Shown here one piece after another: positions 46,947-57,292 of a stretch of 64,000 nucleotides of DNA (the stretch's first letter is position 1; the number at the start of each line of letters is the position of its first letter). The DNA comes from Bryum argenteum (lineage: Eukaryota; Streptophyta; Bryopsida; Bryales; Bryaceae). The DNA lies in the NCBI GenBank assembly GCA_037043015.1, contig CM073330.1, forward strand, positions 11,860,512-11,924,511. Reading direction: 5' to 3'. Below the pieces are notes generated by a model that did not search any database, was not told the origin of the DNA, and was given only the letters and a program-made list of their open reading frames with translations. The translations under genes were made by a program, and so were the position numbers.

Positions 46947-47065
46947 CCATACCCCTACTGAGGTTGACATGGATGGAGTGAGTGTTTGACCTACACCTGA
47001 TGACATGCCCAACAAACGTAGCATCAATAATGTAGGAGTTTTGGAGTGATACTTTCTATAGATCA
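46947..47065 (+). repeat. Dispersed repeat family D, short fragment
   Basis: Matches 34984-35095 in the order AAGAAC, CTAC..GAGG..GACATGGAT, GAGTG, GACCTA, TGATGACATGCC and GGAGTGATACT. Diverged, non-coding. Confidence 0.5.
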
Positions 47066-47554
47066 ACAAAAAAAAGACATGTTTTGACAAGCAAAGTTTT
47101 TGACAATTCATGAGCACTGAAAAATTATTGGTTCCAAATAACAAGTTTATAGCCAAAGAATTTACAACTATTCTTAGTGAGCATAAGCTTTTTAACCCTT
47201 TCTCTGTTTCACGTGTTATTTCAATGGGAATTTACGTACAAAAGAATGCATGGGTAAATTACTTTCAGATAGAGTACGAACGCAATTTTTTTGCGAAAAG
47301 GGGAATGCAATTGATATTTTTTTAGAAATTTCCTTTGCAAGACGACCACCAAAAACCGCATGGAGAATGTTCCATGCATTCCCCTAAATGAAATTATTAC
47401 ATTGATGCGTTTTCCGAAATGGAAGTTTTCCTATTTTAATTTCCAATGAGTTTTCTCAAAGATCTTAAGGGTATTGTTCAAAATTGACACAAATTCAATG
47501 ATGGCTCACTAGACTTAAGATCACAAATAACATCATAACAACGTCAAGGTTTGA

Positions 47555-47715
47555 CATTTCGTGTACTCACAATGAAGACTTTAAGGTGCCATCTTAGTAA
47601 TACCTACAAGTCTATTTTCAAAAATTCCTAACAATTTTCAGAAGAGTCCACAAGTGATGATTCCTCTAGATATGGTATTCTACTTACTTTGCCCATGCAC
47701 AAAAATTGCTCCGGC
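47555..47715 (+). repeat. Two-copy dispersed repeat (partner at 56585-56715)
   Basis: Shares GTACTCACAATGAAGACTTT / GTATTCACAATGAACTCTAG, AGGTGCCATCTTAGT / GGGTGCCATTTTAGG, AGAGTC.A..AGTGATGATTC and ACAAAAATT blocks with the second site. Unclassified and non-coding. Confidence 0.55.
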
Positions 47716-48257
47716 CTCAAATTGAACTACACATTTGCCATTATGAAGTATTCCACCTTACGCATTGTATGATCAACAAAAGTGATGCTCTAAAATTAGA
47801 GCCATTATGAAGTAGTCCACCTTACACATTGTATGATCAATAAAATTAGTGTACAATTAATCATCCAAAGAATTCCTGAATTAAACCTCACAAATTGATA
47901 GAAACTAATTACATTCTTTGTTCCGGTAGAAAACCCTAATTCCAAGTTCAATAAACAGCTCATTTGTTCTTCAAAAGCTTACAAGACATAATCTCACTGA
48001 TATGCCCGATGGACGAGTACATTCTCGCAAGTACTCAATGTATACAAAGTCTTGGTATGATAGGGAATGTTTCTTTCCACTCAATCATATCCATGTCACT
48101 TGAATGTAAGAATTCATGATGTACACTAATTCCAGCAATGACGCCCATTCAAAGATTGTAAGTCAAACATTCCATGATTACATACTCAAACCCTGTAGTT
48201 TTGTAAGCATATGAGATTGAGGTCAAATGTATTTGGCTATGGCTGGTTCAGGACGAC

Positions 48258-49247
48258 ATGTACAACAGGATGGTTGTCAATGAAGGTCCTGCAGCAGTAG
48301 AAGCCCTGCGAAAGAAGTGTGAGAAATGGCAACGTCCAGAATGTGCCATGCCACCACAACTCATCTCGTCTGTCTTGGTCGAAAGGGTAATGAGCAAACC
48401 TCGAACCCTAAATCTGCAATAGAAAGGAGCTCATAACACCTTGGACCTGTTAGTCTGCATCTGTACAGTACAAATAAATTGCTCTCAGTTAACATTGAAA
48501 TTCAATGGGAGCATCGAACAACACAATGTAACGATATTGTTGATATCTGCTGCACTACTCGAAGGTTACTAATCAGTTTTTCAAGATCCTGCTTTGCATC
48601 TGTACATATACTTTGCATGACAATGTTGTGACACAATCAGGTGAACAGTGTACTGAGCACCATGATGAAGGAGATGGCGATCATGGACTCCAAGTTCTGC
48701 GACGAGCTACGAAACAGGTATACCTGTAAACAATTGTCTGAATACCACTGGGGAGCCCTGCTTTTGCCTCATGTTCTAGTTAATGGCATTGACAGTACTG
48801 CAAGCACCAAAGGAGCCGTTTTAAAAGCTGCCGTTGCTGGTCCACCCAACGACAACGTTCCTGTTGCAAAACCACCGGAGCTTCCAAAAGCAACAGGTAC
48901 AGGACTCCGTATTACCTTAACCTCATAAATTCAATGGCAAAAGCATTCAAAGAAAGGAGTCCAAGTACATGAACTGAAGAAGACTTTGATTCACAGAAAC
49001 TGATACTCTCAAGCCTCCTCTGAGAGATGCCTCGAAAGAGCACCTGAGAGTTGCACCAGCAGTTGAGAAGAACCCTACCCCGAGGTCTGCCACTTTTCAG
49101 AAACAGGCAGTTAAACCTCATGAGAAGATGCCCACTAAGCCAGCCTCTCAAAACAAGATTGCCAAACCTATTGCAAAGGCTAAACCACAGAGCTCTCCAC
49201 GTCCTGTGAACACGTCGAAGCAGACTATGAAGAAGGCATCAAAGTAA
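48258..49247 (+). CDS. Unrecognised basic protein, possibly 5'-incomplete
   Basis: Not recognised. Exons 48258-48386, 48641-48717, 48796-48896 and 48997-49247 join in phase to 185 residues. The first third looks helical and soluble (VEALRKKCEKWQRPECAMPP, then VNSVLSTMMKEMAIMDSKFC). The rest is Pro/Lys/Ser-rich, basic and probably disordered, ending in MKKASK. An acceptor-like TGGTTCAG lies directly before 48252 with two more in-frame codons (GAC GAC), so the ATG at 48258 may be internal and an upstream exon may be missing from this model or lost. No such exon was found in the repeat-rich DNA upstream. It converges with TIM14. The phase agreement over four exons supports a real gene; function cannot be stated. 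Confidence 0.6.
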
Positions 49248-50164
49248 CTCAACCTGCGCCTTCTATGCCTTTTCTGAACTACATAGCGGCCCAATATGAA
49301 TGAAGGATTGGTAGCACTCGAAATTTTATCACGTTGTGACTTGACCTGCTCCTTTGGATTGTATCTCTTATTATGTGATACTCATGAAGGATAACATTTA
49401 CTCCATTCAATCATCGAACACATCTGCAAGTTCGAAGTTGAAATACAATATAAAAGGTACACTCGAACCTCCTATGGCAACAGTTTGTATTTGTGCTGGT
49501 CTATTAAAAGCGTACAACGTTCAATTAGAGGAACTCTTGTTGAAGTAGACGTGTTCGAAGCCAAATGTTTTACGAAATGTCACGTACCTTCGAAAGTATA
49601 GAGGTGATAACCGCGGAAAAGGAGTTGATGTCGTATCCTGCGAATCGAAATTCAAAAACCACTGCAACGGGATAATCAAATCATGTCTCAACACAAACTG
49701 ATTAGACTAAAAAGCCAGAGTGCATGTTATGGTAAAGACTTTATATACAAGGCTGCCAAATTCAACATTAGAAGCTACATCAAAAAAGTCGCAAGAGAGT
49801 CACAGCTCTCTAACTTAATGACAATAAACCATATTTCAAAGATTGAGAAACCACTGCACCCGGGTCATCTGAAAATTACAATCAAACCATGTCTCTGTAC
49901 AGACTGATTAAACTAAAAAGTCACAGTGCATGTTATGGTAATAAATTGATACAAAGCTGCAATTTCTAATTCACGTTTTCATACAGCAGTATTCCTACTT
50001 CAAAATTTCGACCAAACGCTGCACTAAAAGCTCTCAATAGAACCTGATGAAGCTTCTGAAATTCACAAATCAGTAATTGCCTGTAAAGGTTAGAAGCTTC
50101 GTCAGAGAATTCATTCATACTCTCAAACACCCGATCTCTAAACCCTAAACCTACTTGGAGGCTC
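49248..50164. other. Convergent intergenic region with a two-copy direct repeat
   Basis: Lies between the stop codons of the unrecognised gene and TIM14. Holds the repeat at 49650-49975 and presumably both 3' untranslated regions. Nothing else is seen. Confidence 0.5.
49650..49975 (+). repeat. Two-copy direct repeat, period about 200 bases
   Basis: Units at about 49650-49775 and 49845-49975 share AAACCACTGCA, AATCAAA(TC)CATGTCTC, ACTGATTARACTAAAAAG, AGTGCATGTTATGGTAA and AAGCTGC. Non-coding. Confidence 0.75.
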
Positions 50165-50503
50165 CTAAAAGGCCGATCCACTGCCGCGTTTCTGGCCAAG
50201 CAGATTATCTTTAGCTTCATTGATTTTCGAAGCGATGAAATCACTGCCACCAGCATCAGGGTGATTAGCCTGCATGACACGCCGATGCGCCTCCTTAATT
50301 TTATCCTGCGCCGCGCTTTCACGCACTCCAAGGATCAACGCAGCCTCCCGCCGTGTCATCACGGGCTGGAACCCGCCCTCGTAGAACTTGCGCATCCGCG
50401 ACGCTGCGGGGCGAGCCTTGAACGCCTGCCATGCCTCGATCCCGTACTTCCCTGCCATCGCCGCTGCTGCGACTGATAGTCCCGCTATCAACGGCGTCGT
50501 CAT
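50165..50503 (-). CDS. TIM14: Mitochondrial import J-protein TIM14/PAM18, intronless
   Basis: Inner-membrane J-domain protein that stimulates matrix Hsp70 in the presequence translocase motor. The 112-residue product starts at the ATG at 50503, matching plant TIM14 length. An in-frame non-ATG extension upstream was rejected. A single hydrophobic segment (about 3-18, PLIAGLSVAAAAMAG) precedes YGIEAWQAFKAR, then KFYEGGFQPVMTRREAALIL, and the J domain with HPD at 81-83 (ANHPDAGGS). It ends GSGSAF, a typical plant ending. No intron interrupts the frame, unlike its neighbours. It converges with the gene ending at 49247. Identification is strong. Confidence 0.95.
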   Translation of the reverse strand: MTTPLIAGLSVAAAAMAGKYGIEAWQAFKARPAASRMRKFYEGGFQPVMTRREAALILGVRESAAQDKIKEAHRRVMQANHPDAGGSDFIASKINEAKDNLLGQKRGSGSAF

Positions 50504-51604
50504 TGCAAAACCTCTCTGCAGACTCAATCCTCTGTAAACCCTTGCACACACACAATTCGATACGGAAAAAAACCCTTGCGGACTCGATTTGATACGGAAA
50601 AGTTGCAGAATTGGCTTGAAAGAATGCTGTGATTGTGGCGATTGTGACGATTGTGAGGAGGACGGGTGAGGAGCGGAGATGGTTCGACGGATTGCTGTGG
50701 AAGGGGAGAAGCTGTGAAGGTTCTAGAATTGAAAGGGAACTTGAAGCTTCCTTTGACGTGGACGGTAAGCAACCATTGTGGGCCTGTATGAATCTTGTTG
50801 AATCTTATAGAAAAGTAAAAGTGAAAAGATTTTATGTGTTCTTTTAAAGGTTGTCCTGTGAGAATAATCAATCTGTGGTTAGGGCAATCATTTGCGACTA
50901 GGGCAATGTGGCAAATAATCCTTGTGACAAGGAGGACTGAGCCTGACGAGGAGAGGGAATATTTGCCGCATTGTCCAAGGTGCAAGTGATTGTAGGACGT
51001 AAACACGTACTTGATGAATAAGGAAGTGCGGTTCGTTGGATGTAATTAAGAAGAATGGGATGAAGTTTATGTAATCCTTTGTTATGGGGAAAACTCGAGT
51101 AACGAGGCAATTATGGTTGCAATTTGTCCTCAAAGTATATGAGAAATTAGGCCGCAGGTGTTTATGAAAGGAATACAAACTTGTGTATGTATGTGTGCCA
51201 AAAGGTAGATCTAAACTTCTTATTGTTTGTGAGAATGTAGTATTGAAGTTGAGAATATAGATTTTCTTTGTGTGTACTATAGAGGGAAGTTGTCTTATGA
51301 CAATAAGAAATTGTTAAAAAACAATAAATATAACCTAATGCTCTTCAAAGGTGAATTACGTATGTGTGCACATCATCATCAATCTTTGGAGGACATATAT
51401 AAAACCTTGCAACAAGATTGAATTTCACAAGGGGGCTTATCTGAAAATCAATAAGAAAGGTTGCTCTTGACAATAATTAAATAAAAAAAGAAGTAAATAA
51501 TCATGTATCTAAGTAGCTATTAAGTTAAAAGGGGGAGTAAGTAAAACTTAAAATCATGGTATTGTTCTAAAGTACAAAACGTTATTTTGTATAACGACTT
51601 GTAT

Positions 51605-52135
51605 GGCCCACAACATTGCCACAAATTCTTGCATGGTTGAATTATCTTGTTTTTGTGCTAAATTTATAATTAGGTAATTTTTGGTGATTGGGTGCCATAA
51701 TTATTTCAAAATACAATATCTTAGTATCCATCGCCCTGTTTCGTGATTTGATCGTTTTCTACACTTTTACAAGAGACTCCCTTCCAACGACACCTCATGC
51801 GCCCTAATCCGACCGACAGTCTCCAAGATCAAAGTGTCACTCGCAAATCAAAACACAACAAACACCCTGCCTTAAATAATAGACTAGTATGGCCCGCGGC
51901 GTTGCCACATATATATTATTTATAAGTAGGTCATTTTATAAATGTTGATGATTTGGGGGCCATAAGTACTTCATATTCCAATATCTTGGGACCTGTCGAC
52001 TGGTTTTGCAATCCGATTGTTTTCCAAAACTCTACAAAAAATAGGCTTCCAATGTCACTTCCTACCGCCGATTCGACCGGCCGTTCCCAAAATCATGATG
52101 TTACTCACAAAATAAAACAAAAAAAATCAAAACAT
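51605..52135 (+). repeat. Two-copy diverged tandem repeat, about 275 bases per unit
   Basis: Units at about 51605-51862 and 51885-52135 share GTATGGCCC, GTTGCCACA, TAAGTAGGT/TAATTAGGT, GGGGGCCATAA/GGGTGCCATAA, CAATATCTT, GATTTGATCG/AATCCGATTG, TTTTC, CCGACCG/CGACCGG and TCACTC/TTACTCACAAA. Non-coding. Confidence 0.7.
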
Positions 52136-52474
52136 TATATAATAGATGAGGTTTACTAAACACTTTGAGAGACTTCCAAACGTGTGATGCAAAAAATGAG
52201 TGCTTTAAGGTGCCCAAAAACCTGACCCCCTTGTGAATGATAAGAATAGATGTTCAATATAAAGAGCAAAAACCTTCTCGTCAATGAAAAGGAATGAAAT
52301 GAGTGCAAAAATACTCAATAAACTCAATTATTTTTTCCCAATTTTGTGTGCATTTATTTATTGTCACAATTACCCAAAATTTGGATGCATGAGAATTTGG
52401 TGGTAAAAAGTAAAGTTCATTCCCACACAAGTCATCAAAACTTATTAACCAACCATCGTTGAAATTTGCAGCAT

Positions 52475-52678
52475 TCAAACCAGAAGGGGCCAAGAAGCAC
52501 TTCGGGGAACGTTCCCTTTATTCGCGATCTTCGGGAATTCATTGCGAACGCCATAGGGAACTTCGTCTCGCACCTCCGAGTCTGCGGAAGTCTCGACATG
52601 GCCGAGGAAAGACAAATCAACGCGCTCAACCAGAAGCCTTTTAAAATAGAGATTAGACCTCCAATTTGTTCGGATTAA
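52475..52678 (+). pseudogene. Isolated coding-like terminal exon, possible gene remnant
   Basis: After an acceptor-like AATTTGCAG there is a 68-codon frame ending in TAA. It reads helical and protein-like (FIRDLREFIANAIGNFVSHL, then AEERQINALNQK), unlike the surrounding AT-rich DNA. No upstream exon was found in the repeats before it. It could be the last exon of a broken gene or a captured fragment. I do not recognise the family. Confidence 0.35.
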
Positions 52679-53922
52679 ATTGCGGTTCGGATCGGATCGG
52701 CGTTCGCTCGCAGGTCAGGAATTAACCTCCTCTCTTTCCCCCCGTGCCGCGATTGGAATCTCGTTGCATTTTGCTCGAATGCTTATTCTATCGATCTCTC
52801 TCTCCTCTTCTCTCCTTGTTTCATAGTCTCATTCCATTTTTTTCAGCACGGGAAAGGTGAATTGCGTGTTGTAGATCGGTTTGTGGAAGTCTGTAATTTC
52901 GAAACTTCGGATCTACGGAGGACATTTTGAGTTCTGGAGATTGATTGATTTTATCTGTCTCTCGTCGAACCTGGAAGGTATGATCGCGTCTGATTCGGCG
53001 TTGGTGCTGGACTTGAGCTTCATGCGTTTTGTAGTCGCTTAGTTCTGGTTGCCGTTTGGTTTGAAAAACTTGAATGCTTTTTTCGTGATTAACACTTGAA
53101 AGCTTTTTTCGCGGTTAATATTGGATCCTGGTTTTGAATTGAGATAATCGGAACTTGTTGTTAGGTTCGGATTGCTCTCTTCCAATACTGGATTGTAGTG
53201 AGTTACTTTAAGATTAATCATTTTGGAAATGCATCGTTTATGATTGAAAGCGTTAATGCCTCGCGTTATTGAATCCTCCTCAGGGCTTGCCAATCCTGAT
53301 TTCTTAGCTTGTGGTATTTTGGATAATTGCCGCGAAGTTCCGGGGTTTAGGGTTTTCTACGTCAGTATGCAGCTGCTTACGTACTTGCGCTATGAAGTTA
53401 ACATCCTCAGGAAATCGAAACTTGAAATCTCTTATATGGAATCAATATTCTGGAATGTCGTGAATGTAGCCCTTTCAGAGTATTTGTTGTTGTCGTCTTA
53501 TCTTATGCATATGTTCATCAAAGCGCTAATGACACTCTTAAGCTTCCTCCGAGTCTAGTGGTTTAGAGTACAGCTATGCTCATGGTTTGGTGTATCATCT
53601 CTACAATTTTGCAAGGGGCGGTTTTCTTCTGTTATGTAAGATGATTCTTGCTCAATGGCGGCCATTTGTTGTTTTGAGCATCTAATACTACTGGAAACGT
53701 TTTGACAGGGAACATGTTAGCTGCCTGATTAAGAGATTAACTTTAGCTTCACTATCGTATATTAAGTGCTCATTCTCTAAAGTAAACTTATCAAAGAACC
53801 AGGTTAATGGCTCTGTAAGTTCATTGCCTTAGGACACGAAATTGTTGTGCAGCACTTTACACTTAGTATTGTTGTTGTGGGCATTGTGACAGGATTACTA
53901 GTAGGCTTTAAAGGGAAGCAGG

Positions 53923-55638
53923 ATGTCAACAGAGGCGCTAATTCTAGACGGGTCTCAGATTAAAAAGTCATTGCCGGAGATCGACGCGAAAGAAGCTTTC
54001 GCGAAGAACGATGAAGGGTCGAAGGGCTACTTGACATCATCTGAATTGCGGCGAGCTGCGGAAGCAGAAGCAGCAGCTCTTCTCTTGGGAGTCAAACTCA
54101 ATGCTCAAATTCTTGACAGGGCTGTGAGGGTGTTCCCTACCGAAGAGTCCGCAAAGATCTCCGAGGACGCTTTTGTCAACACGCTCCAGAATTACTTGAC
54201 TGCCGTTGCTGAGGCTCTTGAAGGTAACATCTTCTGACGGGGTTCTCACTTCTGCGGGATTTTGGTAGCACTTTTTGCACACAGACGACCAGTTGATTAG
54301 GCTTACTGCCATTCAGAGAGACGTTCTGCTATGGAGCTAAATTGCTGATAGAATTGCCATACTTGATTGTCAAATGACTCGAACCTCAATCTCCATAGTT
54401 TCCAATTTTTGCCCTTGTACTCTTTAGCTACAAAATCCACATAGTTCTCCTTCCTCTGCTTACTCTCTACTTTGGAATTCACCATCTGTCCTTCCTCTGA
54501 ACACGTTCATACGATAGTGAGGAAATTCGGAGTGCATTATCGGAGTTCTACATTTGAGATGCTGTTTCATACTTTTCTCTCCCGGAACATGCAGATGACC
54601 CATTGGTGGTGTCGGTGCTGGACGGTCAAGCAATCAAGACCTTGCTAGAGGACGAGGACGAATTTGCCATGGTGGCTGAGAATCTGTTTGAGGAGCTCGA
54701 CACGGACGAGAGTGGCAAGCTGAGCAGCAAAGAGCTTCGACCTGCCCTCATGCAGTTGGGTATAGAGCAGGGCGTTCCTCCGACCTCCGGTTAGTTCTTC
54801 CTAATCTAAAGTTTGACGAGGTTTCAAACGCGAAGTATTCTTCTGGACAAAAAGTGTCGAATTGCATATCTCTCGATGCATTGTACGTGGTGAGCATGAT
54901 AAATCAATGGAGAAATTGTTTGGTACTAATAAATTCATAATACAGTTCACTACGCAGATGTGCCAAATCTCTAAAAAGCAACAACTGTTATGTCACTTTG
55001 AGCTTAATCCAAGCTTTGTTTACTGACTAGCACAGGAGTGGGATGTTGCAGCAACTCCGGAGGCGGATGAATTGGTGACCAAGTTGATCACGAAGTATGG
55101 TCAGGGAACAGAAGAGCTTGGACAAGCTCAGTTTGCTGCTCTCTTACAAGACATCCTTCAGGACATGGCTGGGTCCCTCACACAGAAGCCTATCACAGTT
55201 GTGCGAGACGTGAAGTTGCTCAACGGCTCGCATTTGCGGAAGGTTGTCCCATTACCTCCACTTCGTTCACACCTGCTTGTGGAGGTCATCGTGCTCATTG
55301 TCTTACTCATGGTGCAGGTGCTGAAGGACAAAGTAGCATTTAAGGAAATGGCCGAAAACATGTTCAACGAGCTAGACGTGGACAAAGACGAGCACTTGAG
55401 CAAGTCAGAGATCAGACCGCTGTTTGAGCGACACGGTGCGGACTGGGGTCTTCCGCCCATAGGGGACGCCGAGACGGAGGAGCTTTTCGACCAGGTTTTC
55501 AAGGCTGTGGACACCGACAAGAGCGGCGAGGTGGAGAAAGCCGAGTTCGAAGTGTTGGCCAAGACCCTGTTCGCTGATTTCGCAGAGACTTTGCGGCTCA
55601 ACCCCATCCTTGTGGAAGTAGAATCCGCCTCTCGTTGA
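53923..55638 (+). CDS. Plant calcium-binding EF-hand protein
   Basis: Probable cytosolic calcium sensor of the plant family with paired EF-hand halves. Exons 53923-54223, 54595-54789, 55052-55242 and 55318-55638 give 335 residues. Loop 136-147 (DTDESGKLSSKE) and loop 294-305 (DTDKSGEVEKAE) are canonical; loop 249-260 (DVDKDEHLSKSE) has Glu instead of Gly at position 6. An N-terminal loop-like region (AKNDEGSKGYLTSSEL) is degenerate. The two halves repeat each other: NLFEELDTD and NMFNELDVD, then ELRPALMQLG/EIRPLFERHG and GVPP/GLPP. Acceptor 55051 was chosen because it alone restores phase with donor 54790. Intron 3 (55243-55317) is 75 bases, without stops, and could be retained in frame. No symbol can be given with confidence. 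Confidence 0.85.
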
Positions 55639-56408
55639 TCCCATGTAAGCTTGCCTATTACCTGATTAGTTTGAGCCTCTGCTATAATTGAAAGAGGCAG
55701 CAGAACTTGAGAGTTCTTTTTGAACCATTCTTGTTGGTGTTACTTTTCTCACGTATGTGGCTTTCAATACAGCTGTGATTCCATGGATCATATGATGCTT
55801 AGCAAAATCGCATGCCAAGTTGTTAAGTTAATATATTTTGAGACAGAGTCTACGTACTAGTGTGGGGAGGCGAGAAATCTCGCTTAAGCATGATCAGCGT
55901 TTTTGCCTGATAAATCATAACCATATGCACAATCACTCAATTACAACAATCATAACAATAGATAAAGAAATGGTGTCCAGAGATACGGTGAAACAACCTC
56001 TATACCCCGGAAGGGGATTAAAGTGAAACAACCTTTTGTTGTGCATTTAAGTGAAGTGATGAAATGAGTGGGTTACTACTTTCAGGGAGAAGGAGAAGGA
56101 AAAGACAAAATTTTCCTATTTTTATGGTATTTTAAGGCACACCCATAATTGAACACAAAGTTTAGAAGTGGAAACCCATCAACGGGCACCTTACTTACAT
56201 GCAAGGAAGGGTAGATTTTTAAGAAGGCAAGAAGACTTTGGCCACCTTCAAGTAGATACACCCTAGATTGAGTGATTGCGATAGTCTTTTCTTTGCACTA
56301 GACAAAAACCGGAAAAAAAACACATGTACTTGATACATGCAATCAACAATGTGCTACATTTGACATTGTATTGTGCTAAGTTGACAAATATGCATCAACT
56401 CCATCCAA

Positions 56409-56535
56409 GACACTCCCAGTTTCAACAATCTTTGACCACAAGGCCACATTCTCCATTACTCTAAGCATGTGTTTAGATGTCAACATTGCATTAGGTAGAC
56501 ACTCCCAATTTCAACAATCCTTGACCACAAGGCCA
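56409..56535 (+). repeat. Short direct repeat, 38 bases, 89 apart
   Basis: GACACTCCCAGTTTCAACAA at 56409 and GACACTCCCAATTTCAACAA at 56498, both continuing with TTGACCACAAGGCCA. Two mismatches are seen. Non-coding. Confidence 0.85.
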
Positions 56536-56584
56536 TGTTCTTCAACATTCTCCAAAATAGAGCATTGATTAAATTTTCCATGTA

Positions 56585-56715
56585 TTCACAATGAACTCTA
56601 GGGTGCCATTTTAGGGCATCATTTCGAAACTACTTCAGCACTTTATAGGAGAGTTCAAAAATGATGATCCTGATCTATTTATCCTTCCACATACAACACA
56701 CATGTACAAAAATTA
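56585..56715 (+). repeat. Two-copy dispersed repeat (partner at 47555-47715)
   Basis: Carries GTATTCACAATGAACTCTAG, GGGTGCCATTTTAGG, AGAGTTCAAAAATGATGATC and ACAAAAATTAC blocks in the same order as the partner site. Confidence 0.55.
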
Positions 56716-57292
56716 CATACACGGTTAACTTCATTACATTTTCCCCATACTGAGCTTTGATCCATTATTGAGCTGGTATTCTGCAAACCTTGATGAAGCC
56801 TCCTCGATCCTCGGGAGACAATCTCATGACAATCTAGAGGTACATCCATCCAACTTTCATAGGAAAAAGATTATAAAATACAGGAGGACCAAAGGGCGGG
56901 GGTTACCAACAATACAATCCAAATTGAACAAAAGGGCTTCCGTTTGCCAGCGTGGACAGGTCGTCCGTCCACATAATTGTCGACAATTCCTCAGGCTCCA
57001 ATAGCACCAATTCAGAGAGTGTGTCAATCCAATGGTGAGTTGGGATACCAGTTTCGTGCTATCACCTGCTATTAGTCCTGGAGTGAATGTTCACTCTTAC
57101 AATTAATCTACTCAAATAGTAATAAATAGCAGAGGTGATAGATCCAGGCTTTAAATAATTAGAGCGTTACCTGTATCGATTTCCTGCAGAGTGGCCTACA
57201 AAATTTCTGCGTCTCCAGCTATCAGCTTCACGGTGGCTCCAGATTGTAGGTGAACAATTAAATAGTTGGAACCATGTTATGGGTCGATCGAG

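Larger units (their letters stand above)
46354..48257. other. Intergenic, with dispersed repeat fragments
   Basis: JAZ 3' flank followed by AT-rich DNA. A family D fragment lies at 46947-47065. A 70-base direct duplication (CACCTTA(C)G/CATTGTATGATCAA) spans 47735-47850. The segment 47555-47715 resembles 56585-56715. No gene is seen. Confidence 0.5.
50504..53922. other. Intergenic: TIM14 promoter, repeats, EF-hand gene leader
   Basis: TIM14 upstream DNA to about 51180, then AT-rich DNA with a two-copy repeat (51610-52135), an isolated coding-like exon (52475-52678) and, from about 52680, a pyrimidine-rich (TCTCTCTCC) leader of the EF-hand gene that probably contains an intron before 53923. 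Confidence 0.5.
55639..57292. other. Convergent intergenic region with repeats
   Basis: Lies between the stops of the EF-hand and apyrase genes. Contains a direct repeat of GACACTCCCA(G/A)TTTCAACA...TTGACCACAAGGCCA (56409-56446 and 56498-56535) and a dispersed repeat at 56585-56715. No gene is seen. Confidence 0.5.

Noticed and set aside
53244..53558. 104-codon frame in the EF-hand leader
   Set aside because: No domain, AT-rich, lies in the probable 5' leader intron.
55072..55638. Single 188-codon exon for the EF-hand C-terminal half
   Set aside because: It reads through a 75-base stretch with good GT-AG ends; splicing gives the better EF-hand protein, though retention remains possible.
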